64,000 bases of DNA from Gari tellinella. Its lineage: Eukaryota > Mollusca > Bivalvia > Cardiida > Psammobiidae. How positions within the stretch are numbered: the stretch's first letter is position 1; every line of letters begins with the position of its first letter. A model generated the notes under the pieces. It was not told where the DNA came from, made no database searches, and saw nothing but the letters and a program-made list of their open reading frames with translations. The position numbers were made by a program, and so were the translations under genes. This document shows, piece by piece, positions 13,001-25,000 of the stretch. The DNA lies in the NCBI GenBank assembly GCA_922989275.2, contig OV277859.1:86796198-86860197 (forward strand). The letters are read 5' to 3'.

Positions 13001-16000
13001 TTATATTTGTAGGATTGAACACCTAGACAAATGGTGCAGAGAACTACAGATCTTGTACCTACAGAGCAATTTAATACCCAAAATAGGTAAGAGTTTGAAA
13101 CTACATGTATTAGATTGTCTGGGCTGCTATAATTTGCATTTTTCAAGTACGTTTTTACGAATCGTACCTTTTCCCCATTGCCTGTTTCTAGTTTTGTTGA
13201 CACAGTCATGGCTGCTAAAAGCAGGCTGAAAGTAAAGCAGAATGCGCCTTAATGCGCATTCTGCATGACTTTCAGCCTGCTTTAAGCTACCATGTACTAG
13301 AAAAAAAAATCCGAAGATTTAGGAAACATCCGGAGAAATGGCAGCCCTGGATTGTGTAAATGTTGTCATCTACTTGCCACAATGTGGCCAAGGTGTTGCT
13401 TTTCAATCAACATTGATGTAAAAAAATTCAGTTTAGCTCCAACATTAAGTTTCCAATTTCCATTTTCCTGTCCCATTAGGATATTATGATCAATGTGCAA
13501 ATTGTGAAATATCTAATTCTGTTTGCAATATACAAAGTATACTGGTTGTCTAATGTAGAGAAAATTAATCGACAAACAGTATTATAATTTGTAATACCAC
13601 CATTAACCCTTTCCCCCATAGCATATCTCTAGTATTGAATGTAGGTGTCCACTTAAAACAGGTTGAAAGTAAAGCAGAATGCGCTTTAAGCGCATTCTGC
13701 TTTACTTTCAGCCTGCTTTAAGCTATCATCTGCTAGAATATAGAAAATATTTTGTATTATACATATTTATGAATGTATAAATTGGAACTATTTTCTTCAG
13801 AGCAAGAATAAACTGAATGCGCTAAAAGGCGCTTCTATGGGGGAAAGGGTTAACCATCCTTTTGGGGCCAAATTAATTTTTATGTTTTTACCCCTTCACT
13901 GCTATATTGTCGTCTGTTTCGATATTTTTGTCTGCAAGAACGTTTCAAAGTTATATTTAAAGTAGTATGACTTAAAGCGACTCGCAACCGGATGGTGTAC
14001 TTGTCAAAATAAAATAAAATACTCAAATAAAAGCAAATTTGTGGCATTATTTGGCTTCTGACATTAAAAAAATATGATCAGTCCAAAAAAAGTCTCAAGA
14101 ATCGTCACCGAATCTTAGATTTTTAGATATTTTCCATCGTTTTTCTATACCGACTAGTAGACGGTATAGTTGTTGCTGTTGCTTCTCTACACGGGCTCAG
14201 ACATAAACACGGGCCGAATTACGAAGTTGTATGCACTTTCGACCGCAACACATTGAAATACGTTAAATCGATCCGAGATAAACGGATAGTTCCGTGGTCC
14301 ATTGGTCTAAGCGGTTTCCCCTATTTTGCCTTCTGTCCGCCAATGCCGGGCCATGGGTTCGAATCCCACCAGAGACCAATATTTTTTTTTATTGAAATTC
14401 ATTTTTTTTAAACAGAATTTCTTATCCTAAACTAATTCTTTACCATTTATATAAGCGTTTGACACATATTTACAAATTACTATTTTTAATGCACCATCTG
14501 GTTGCGAGTCGCTTTAAGGAGTATTGATACAAGTGTCAAATAGTTTGGATCCAGATCAGAGGCCGTGTTACGAGGGCTCTGATCTGGATCCAAACTGTTT
14601 GCAAATTCAGGTTTATACGACTTTAGCGCCAAAAGAGTTAAATGAATATTCAGTTGTGATAAATAACAGAGTAGGACAATTTGTCCTCCGACTCTTGTGT
14701 GAGGAAAAGATTAAACTGCTTTTATCTCCATTTAGAATTGAGAAGCTGATATTTTCGGTAAAACACATACATGTATCTAAATTACGTTCCTAGTTTTATG
14801 GACTTAGTTGTGCATGAATAAAGATAATATTCACACCCTTCACCTGCTAAATTTAGTGTATTGATGCTTTTTGATATCAGTGTAGACCCAGATCAGATAG
14901 CTCCTGAAAGAGCTGTCTGATCAGGGTCTGCATTATTTTCTTATAGGTTCTGTGAAACATGAGTCTGCTCTCTTTCTTGCAGAGTCTGATTTTGTTAGCC
15001 AGTACAATAGATAAGATGATACAGCACTCCCTCTCCACAACGACACCCAATGGGAGACAAAACTTGTGTGCGTTGTTAGGATGGAGTTTTTTATAGGGAG
15101 GGAACTTGGGTTACATTTGCAAACAGCTTGAATCCAGAAAAGACACTGCATAACATAGCGTCTGATCTGGATTCAAGCTGTTTGTCATTCGTCATTACGT
15201 AATGTCAATTATGTAATTTCGAGAAAGATGACAATTTTAAACAGACCACATTGCAGCCGTGAATAGGTTGGACATAATTATCTTGTTTGTGGAAAGCGAA
15301 AAGCATTGTTGTGAGGAGAGCAGTTGTAGGGAGGGAATCTCTAGATACAAATAGTAGATGGCCTTTTGGTTATTAATGTTCAGAGGGAGAAGTGTTATCA
15401 CTAATTGTTGATTGATTTCTCTTTCTTTGTAGAAAATGTGGGTCGACTGAAGCAGTTAAAGTATCTTAATTTGGCTCTGAACAACGTTGAGAGGATAGAA
15501 AATCTTGAAGGTAGAGTAGTCATGTCATACTAAGATAGATTATGGGCCAGTGGCCTAAGTTGCTGAATAAAGACATTGTCATGTTATTGTTCCAGTTCTT
15601 GTTCATAGTTGAAAATCAATCAAGTTTTCAGTTCGGGAGAAAACCAATTTTGATTTCGCAACAATTCATTATACTGTAAGCTGCTTAAAGCAAAATTAAA
15701 GTAAAATGGAAAGTCCCTTTTTGATGTTTTATTATATGCCTGCTTTAACCCAATACCCCATAAATACGTCTTTTTACGACTTTAATTTATTCCCCCACTG
15801 AAGAAAAAAGTTCCAGTTTATACAGCCAAGAGTATGTACCAGAAGAAATATTTTCCGTATCCTAGAAGATGGTAGCTTAAAGCAGGCTGAAAGTAAAGCA
15901 GAATGTGCCTTAAGGCACATTTTGCTTTACTTTCAACCTGCTTTAAGTGGTCACCTGTTTTTAAAGCTAGAAATAGGTTAAGAGGTAATGGGTTAAGGCA

Positions 16001-19000
16001 CCATTTGACTTCAATACCATATATGAGTCTTCCTTTGAGTGGTCATCATTGTCTTAATTGAGATTACACTTGAATAACAGTGGAAAAGACGTAACTCTTT
16101 CCCAATAAACTCGTTTATGCATAAACTATTATTTCCATTGCAAACAGTTTGGAGCCAGATCAGACGCCAGGTAACCTGGCGACTGATCAGGCTCCAAACT
16201 GTTCACATTCATATTTAAATAAATTGTTAGGAATTTCATAAAGTTGTAATTTTGTACATTTTATTGCTATGCATGTGCATTTAAACGGGAAATAATTATG
16301 TCTTCTCCACTGTAACAGAAATCTAATGGCCTAAATGGCCACACATTAACCATTGATTGTTAACTATTGATTGTACACCTTCCCTTGTAGCCTGCATAGG
16401 TGCAAATCAGCTATATATCCAAAATGCCTGACATGATGTCATTTGTGATGACATAGCCATAAACAATGTCATAGTTTGGCAGAAAATATATATGGCAGAG
16501 GGACAACATCTTCAATCAATTAAATATCTTTATATCTTACTTATGTTTATTTGATAAGAGAATCTCACACCCATGCAGCATATTTCAAACTTACCCTTAC
16601 ACCTGCTTTTGAAATTGAAATGTGATTTTCATTGTTCATACATCTTACCAAGCTATCAAATTTTATGTCTCTATTTTCTCTCTTTCAGGTTGTGAATCTC
16701 TGGAGAAATTAGATCTGACAATAAACTTTGTGGGAGAACTAACTAGTATAGAATGTCTAAAGGATCACTACCACTTTAAAGAATTGTAAGCATTCTTTTA
16801 CCAAACTAAACCCATTACCCTTTTTACGCCTTAAATATATTCCTTTACTGAAGAAAATAGTTTCAGTTTATACTGTCATGAATATGCACTATTAGAAATA
16901 TTTTTAACAATGTAACAGGTGGAAGCTTAAAGCAGGTGGAAAGTAAAGCAAAATGTGCCATAAGATTCTTGAAAATATGCACAACAGTTTATAAGAAAAT
17001 CCTGTGGAGTTTTCATCCAAATTGTCAGATATTGAATTTCTATACTTCTTTTAATTTATTTTTGAAGCTATGGGAAAATTGCAGTTCATACAGAATAAAG
17101 AAAAGAGGTATTGAGTTGTGTACTCATGATTGTTATTCTTACAGATATTTAACAGGGAATCCATGTGCTCAGTATAAAGACTCTGTGTTGTGTATTCATG
17201 ATTGTTATTCTTACAGATTTTTAACAGGGAATCCATGTGCTCAGTATAAAGACTCTGTGTTGTGTATTCATGATTGTTATTGTTACAGATATTTAACAGG
17301 GAATCCATGTGCTCAGTATGAAGACTCTGTGTTGTGTATTCATGATTGTTATTCTTACAGATATTTAACAGGGAATCCATGTGCTCAGTATGAAGACTCT
17401 GTGTTGTGTATTCATGATTGTTATTCTTACAGATATTTAACAGGGAATCCATGTGCTCAGTATAAAGACTCTGTGTTGTGTATTCATGATTGTTATTCTT
17501 ACAGATATTTAACAGGGAATCCATGTGCTCAGTATAAAGACTCTGTGTTGTGTATTCATGATTGTTATTCTTACAGATTTTTAACAGGGAATCTATGTGC
17601 TCAGTATAAAGACTCTGTGTTGTGTATTCATGATTGTTATTGTTACAGATATTTAACAGGGAATCCATGTGCTCAGTATGAAGACTCTGTGTTGTGTATT
17701 CATGATTGTTATTCTTACAGATATTTAACAGGGAATCCATGTGCTCAGTATAAAGACTCTGTGTTGTGTACTCATGATTGTTATTATCCCCTGCCGAAAG
17801 GCAGAGGGATACTGTTTTAGGTCTGTCCGTCCGGCTGTGCGTGCGTGCATGTGTGCGTGCGTGCGTGCGTTTTCCGTCCGCAACTGTATCTCCGAAACTT
17901 ATGAACAGATTTGGATTAAACTTGGTATACTTATTTGTCATCATAGGAGCACCGTGGGAAATCAAATTTTTTTCAGAAAATTTTAGGAATTTATGAGTTA
18001 TCTGCCCTTTTTGTGTTAAAAATGCCGTCCGTGCGTCCGTAACGTTTTCCGTCCGCAACTGTATCTCCGAAACCTATAAACAGATTTGGATTAAACTTGG
18101 TATACTTATTTGTCATCATAGGAGCACCGTGGGAAATCAAATTTTTTTCAGAAAATTTTAGGAATTTATGAGTTATCTGCCCTTTTTGTGTTAAAAATGC
18201 CATATTTAACAGTTTTTACACTCTAGCAACTACAGTATTCAACATATTTTGTTTATACTTGCACACATTGTCTATAAGTACAAGTTCTTGCGTGTGCAGT
18301 TATTGTAAAAAAAGGATACTTCTGACAAGAGTTATCTGCCCTTGATGTACTTAGAAATGCTAGAAAATGCTTTATTTTGGTATTGTTTACATACTAGAGC
18401 CTATAAATATGCATGGACTTTTGAAAAAACTTTCTTGAATTATGTATGGCTATTAGGTTTCAAATGAATTTGATTATTGTTGAAAACGGAGAAATTTGTC
18501 ATGAGTTATCTGCCCTTGATAAGTAAAAAAAGCCATATTTAACTGTTTTTACTCTCTGGCAACTACAATTATGAATGGATTTAATTGATACTTGCACACG
18601 ATGTCTATCAGTAAAAGTTCTTGAAGGTGTGCAATTATTGTCAAAAAAGGATACTTGTGGCAATAGTTATCTGCCCTTGATGTACTTTGAAATGATAGAA
18701 AATGCTTTATTTTAGAATTGTTTACATCCTAGTATCTATAAATATGCATGAATTTTGATAAAACAAATTCTTAAACTATGTATGGCTATTAGTTTTCAAA
18801 TAATTGTTATCATTTTTGAAAAACGGAGAAACTAGTCAACAGTTATCTGCCCTTGATGAGTAAAAAAAAACATATTTAACAGTTTTTACCATCTAGAAAC
18901 TACAGTCTTTAATGGATTTTGATTTAACTTACACATGATGTATTTATATATAAGGGTAGCAATTATTGTCAAAATAGGATACTTTGTGGCAAGAGTTATC

Positions 19001-22000
19001 TGCCCTTTATGTACTTAGTAATGCTCAACATGGCTTTATTGTTTACATGCTATTGTGTACAAATGTGAATGGATTTTGAAAAAAAAAAAAAATCATATAT
19101 GGCTATTATTTATAGAATGAGTTCAATTATTATCGAAAATGTGCAAATTAGTCAAGAATACTCTGCCCTTGATGAGTTGAAAATGTGTTTACACTCTAGT
19201 AAATTCTACAGTTCTGATTTTTTTTAATAATACTTGCACACAATTATAAGTTCTTGAAAGTGTTTAATTACTGTTGAATTTGAATCAAGAGTTACCTGCC
19301 CCTGTCATACTTAGATTTATAATGCTACAAACGGCTTTATTTTTTGTATTGTTTAGGCTTTTAAATGTACAAAATTGATTGGATTTTATAAAACTTTGTA
19401 AAAAGCTTTTGAATGTTGATCTTTAAAGACAGGTGATCACCATTTGCCCCTTCCTCCCACACTAAAGTTTGCCACTTTCTTCTGGACAATCGCTGCGGCA
19501 GGGGATATCAGCTCTAAGGTGCTTGTTCTTACAGATATTTAACATCCATGTGCTCAGTATAAAGACTCTGTGTTGTGTATTCATGATTGTTATTGTTACA
19601 GATATTTAACAGGGAATCCATGTGCTCAGTATAAAGACTCTGTGTTGTGTATTCATGATTGTTATTGTTACAGATATTTAACAGGGAATCCATGTGCTCA
19701 GTATGAAGGCTCTGTGTTGTGTACTCATGATTGTTATTATCCCCTGCCGAAAGGCAGAGGGATACTGTTTTAGGTCTGTCCGTCCGGCTGTGCGTGCGTG
19801 CATGTGTGCGTGCGTGCGTGCGTTTTCCGTCCGCAACTGTATCTCCGAAACTTATGAACAGATTTGGATTAAACTTGGTATACTTATTTGTCATCATAGG
19901 AGCACCGTGGGAAATCAAATTTTTTTCAGAAAATTTTAGGAATTTATGAGTTATCTGCCCTTTTTGTGTTAAAAATGCCGTCCGTGCGTCCGTAACGTTT
20001 TCCGTCCGCAACTGTATCTCCGAAACCTATAAACAGATTTGGATTAAACTTGGTATACTTATTTGTCATCATAGGAGCACCGTGGGAAATCAAATTTTTT
20101 TCAGAAAATTTTAGGAATTTATGAGTTATCTGCCCTTTTTGTGTTAAAAATGCCATATTTAACAGTTTTTACACTCTAGCAACTACAGTATTCAACATAT
20201 TTTGTTTATACTTGCACACATTGTCTATAAGTACAAGTTCTTGCGTGTGCAGTTATTGTAAAAAAAGGATACTTCTGACAAGAGTTATCTGCCCTTGATG
20301 TACTTAGAAATGCTAGAAAATGCTTTATTTTGGTATTGTTTACATACTAGAGCCTATAAATATGCATGGACTTTTGAAAAAACTTTCTTGAATTATGTAT
20401 GGCTATTAGGTTTCAAATGAATTTGATTATTGTTGAAAACGGAGAAATTTGTCATGAGTTATCTGCCCTTGATAAGTAAAAAAAGCCATATTTAACTGTT
20501 TTTACTCTCTGGCAACTACAATTATGAATGGATTTAATTGATACTTGCACACGATGTCTATCAGTAAAAGTTCTTGAAGGTGTGCAATTATTGTCAAAAA
20601 AGGATACTTGTGGCAATAGTTATCTGCCCTTGATGTACTTTGAAATGATAGAAAATGCTTTATTTTAGAATTGTTTACATCCTAGTATCTATAAATATGC
20701 ATGAATTTTGATAAAACAAATTCTTAAACTATGTATGGCTATTAGTTTTCAAATAATTGTTATCATTTTTGAAAAACGGAGAAACTAGTCAACAGTTATC
20801 TGCCCTTGATGAGTAAAAAAAAACATATTTAACAGTTTTTACCATCTAGAAACTACAGTCTTTAATGGATTTTGATTTAACTTACACATGATGTATTTAT
20901 ATATAAGGGTAGCAATTATTGTCAAAATAGGATACTTTGTGGCAAGAGTTATCTGCCCTTTATGTACTTAGTAATGCTCAACATGGCTTTATTGTTTACA
21001 TGCTATTGTGTACAAATGTGAATGGATTTTGAAAAAAAAAAAAAATCATATATGGCTATTATTTATAGAATGAGTTCAATTATTATCGAAAATGTGCAAA
21101 TTAGTCAAGAATACTCTGCCCTTGATGAGTTGAAAATGTGTTTACACTCTAGTAAATTCTACAGTTCTGATTTTTTTTAATAATACTTGCACACAATTAT
21201 AAGTTCTTGAAAGTGTTTAATTACTGTTGAATTTGAATCAAGAGTTACCTGCCCCTGTCATACTTAGATTTATAATGCTACAAACGGCTTTATTTTTTGT
21301 ATTGTTTAGGCTTTTAAATGTACAAAATTGATTGGATTTTATAAAACTTTGTAAAAAGCTTTTGAATGTTGATCTTTAAAGACAGGTGATCACCATTTGC
21401 CCCTTCCTCCCACACTAAAGTTTGCCACTTTCTTCTGGACAATCGCTGCGGCAGGGGATATCAGCTCTAAGGTGCTTGTTCTTACAGATATTTAACATCC
21501 ATGTGCTCAGTATAAAGACTCTGTGTTGTGTATTCATGATTGTTATTGTTACAGATATTTAACAGGGAATCCATGTGCTCAGTATAAAGACTCTGTGTTG
21601 TGTATTCATGATTGTTATTGTTACAGATATTTAACAGGGAATCCATGTGCTCAGTATGAAGGCTCTGTGTTGTGTATTCATGATTGTTATTCTTACAGAT
21701 ATTTAACAGGGAATCCATGTGCTCAGTATAAAGACTCTGTGTTGTGTATTCATGATTGTTATTGTTACAGATATTTAACAGGGAATCCATGTGTTCAGTA
21801 TGAAGGCTCTGTGTTGTGTATTCATGATTGTTATTCTTACAGATATTTAACAGGGAATCCATGTGCTCAGTATGAAGACTACAGAGACTATGTGATTTCT
21901 ACTTTACCACAGCTACAGGTATGCATTGCCTTTGTTTGTTTAACATTTTACTCCATTGGAGAAACTCCATAGCCTGTTTCCATTCTTGAAAATAGGGGAC

Positions 22001-25000
22001 CACTTAATGCAGGTTGAAAGTAAAGCAGAATGTGTCTTATTGCACATTCTGCTTTACTCTCTGCTAGAATAAAGAAAATAATTCTCATGGAACTTGTTTA
22101 TGACTATTAATTGGAATTGTTTTCTTCGGTGGAGAAATGAATTAAATGTGCTATAAGGTGCTTCTATGGAGGAACGTGTTAACCCTTTGTTACATACATT
22201 AGTTTTCAGTGTTTAGTGTTTAGAAGCTTTCTGCTATATTTTAAGTCTGCTTTAAGCTGTCATCCTGTCATTAGGATGCAGGAAAAATTAGCCATGGCTC
22301 TTTATTTGTATCTCAACTTCAGACAAGGTATTTCAAATACGTAAAATTGTTAAATCTTCACCAAACCCTTTGATATGACTACTCGTGATTAGAATCATCC
22401 CTTTTGTATGGTCTGACCTTAGTCTTTTAAAAAAACCTTTTTGGAACAAATCCTTTAACCCATTACCCCATATATAGCCTGTTTCTAGTTATTTAGACTG
22501 GTGAGCACTTAAAGCAGGTTGAAAGTATAGCAGAATGCGCCTTGCAAGGCGCATTCTGCTGTACTTTCAGCCTGCTTTAAGCTACAATCTTTTAGGATAG
22601 AGGAAATATTTCTTACGGTACATATTCATGACTGTTACGTGTATTAACTCAAACAATTTTTCAGTGGAGGAATAAATTTAAGGAGCAAAAAATGTATTTC
22701 TGGGGTAAAGGGTTAAGGCAGTTTGCTGGTTATTACTGGGCAGACATATAACCTAAAGCTCCACAGTAGATTTCTGCCTTAATTTTGTCCACCATTATTG
22801 TAATTTGAGCACCCACATGCTTCTTCATATCCATGCTGACTCATGTTGTTGTTAGATATCCAAGCTAAATTGTTTCACTTATGATGTACAATTTGTATTT
22901 TCTTTGTTGTAGATTCTGGATGGAATCAAAGTAGAAAAATCTGAGAGAATTATTGCAATGCAGGTATGAAGTTCTTATTGATATCATTTTCTTAACCCAT
23001 TACCCCATAGCCAGTTTCTTGTTTTGAAGATAGTTGCCCACTTAAAGCAGGTTGAAAGTAAAGCAGAATGTGCCTTAAGGCACATTCTGCTTAACTTTCA
23101 AACTGCTTTAATCTATTCTCTGCTAGAATATAGAAAATATTTCTTATGATTTTTATTTGTAAAAGTATAAATTGGAACTATTTTCTTCAGTAGAGGAATA
23201 ACTTAAAGGCGTAAAATGGCGTAACTATGGGGTAATGGGTTAACCATTTACGCCATTTTACGCCTTTAAGTTCTTCTGGACTTCTGGAAGTGGAAAGCAC
23301 TATTTTGAGTTTTAAGAATAAGGGAAATGTGGCTCTGTATAGAAAGTCATTGTTTGAACAATTTTCTAGGGCATATTTTGAACTTTTGGCAATGCATATT
23401 TGTAAATCAATTTCAAAATAAAAATTTAAAAGATGTCAATGATTCCTATGTTATATACAGATTGGTAAGTAACAGCAGCTATATGTTACTTTCAAGCATT
23501 GGACTCTAGAGACATATGTAAGCGAACTTTACAAACAGTATATTTGTGAATAGTACACTTGTCCTATGCAAACAATGCCAATGCCTGCACTGGTTGTAAT
23601 TTTGCAACATTGGGATGTTGTAGTAACAACCCTTAATAATAAAAATGGACTATACTTAACTTCAAGCTAGAATTTTCAAGTGAAGTTTTATTGGGTTTCA
23701 ATGTCAGAGTTAATAAGGAAGATAACACTATGGTTTTCTTGTTTGATTATTCAGTGGGAGTAATCTATCTTTATAGACAAAAGTACCTGAATTTTATTAT
23801 ATAATAATTTTGAATTATTCTATGACTGTTTAATGTTTATTGATACAGTGCATTGAGTTAATCTGAACATTTTGTAAGTAAGTAGATTGTCAACTATTTA
23901 AGTGACTGCCATTTTCATCAGAAATTATATATTTATTTTCCCCAGAACTATGGAGTTATCCGTGCAAGAATTATTCAAGATCAGCTGGAGTACAAAAAGA
24001 AGAGAGTAAGTCCAAAATATTTATCCATTTTCTTCCAAAATATATCAATGGTACAGTGGAGAATCTGTTATTCTTTCCAGTTTAAACGCAAACGAAACGC
24101 AAACGCATTGTACTAAAATGCAAAATTTTTTCACAATTCTGAAAGTTGATTTTAACCTTGATGGCAAACAGTTTGGAGCCTGATCAGACGCCGGGTAACC
24201 CGGCGTCTGATCTGGCTCCAAACTGTTTGCATTGGAAATAATTGATTTAGCGTAAACGCGTTTATTGGGAAAAAATTACGTTTTCTCCACTGTATACCCG
24301 GGTTATAGTCGTGTTTGTCTTCAGACCGTAACCCTTTCCCCTTATAGAAGTGCCTTTAAGTACATTTAATTTATTCCTCCACTGAAGAAAATATTTCCAA
24401 TTTATACAGTCATGAATATTTACCATAATAGGTGTTTTCTATATCCTAGCAGATGGTACTTTAAAGCTGGTTGAAAGTAAAGCAGAATGCGCCTTAAGGC
24501 GCATTCATTTTTTCTTTTAACCTGCTCTAAGTGGTCAACTATTTTCAATACTTGAAACAAGCTGTTGGGTAATGGGTTAAGAAGAATAGGTTTTGTATTA
24601 ACAGGATCTTGTATGACACATGCTTGTAATATTTTGAAAAATAAATGCTGTTTAAACCAAACCTTTACTCCATAGTGTGTTTCTAGTTTTGATGGTAGGT
24701 GACCTTAACTCTTTCCTCCCTGAAACTTTAAATGGAAAATTCCAGTTTCCATTTTAGTCTGGTCCATTTCTGACTTTTAAGGGTTGTTTTTGCCAATGTT
24801 TTGAATTATGACAAACAGTGAAGACCCTGATCAGAGGGCTCCTTTCGGAGCCCTCTGATCTGGGTCTTCACTGTTTGCACAGGACAAGTGTACTTTTCAC
24901 ATGTACACTGTTTGAAACAACGCCAATATGCGGGACTAGGGTTCAAAGGGTTAAAGCAGGTTAAACATAAAGCAGAATGTGCCTTAGGTGCATTCTACCT

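Larger units (their letters stand above)
11213..13002 (+). mobile_element. Element C in intron 2 (1790 bp)
   Basis: Starts A-GCTCACCTGAG after a T run with a 5' hairpin (cctgagccaaaggctcaagg). The inverse CTCAGGTGAGC is near the end, followed by the hairpin AGGGCCATGGCCCT and terminal CTTGTT. Holds an 8-bp GTCTGTCC microsatellite (11265-11345), several degenerate direct repeats of about 120 bp around ATAACTCT and GTTATTTCCCTTT, and nested MITEs. Ends 10 bp before exon 3. Confidence 0.85.
13886..14642. mobile_element. T3 MITE split by the tRNA-like element
   Basis: Left part CCCCTTCACTGCTATATTGT to 13971; right part 14519-14642 with an HK hairpin (14536-14602, arms GTTTGGATCCAGATCAGAG and CTCTGATCTGGATCCAAAC). 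Confidence 0.72.

Noticed and set aside
16936..17820. A 294-codon open frame of tandem 24-residue repeats
   Set aside because: It is a translation of the 72-bp splice-acceptor array running into element A. It starts inside a truncated MITE and has no independent gene context.
17051..18058. A 335-codon open frame on the minus strand
   Set aside because: It spans the reverse strand of the same array and element A. Repetitiveness and the missing splice or promoter context mark it as a by-product of a stop-free 72-bp unit.
17102..21842. CRISPR-like direct repeat array
   Set aside because: Units are contiguous 72-bp copies with no unique spacers, in a eukaryotic intron, and each contains a splice acceptor with exon sequence.
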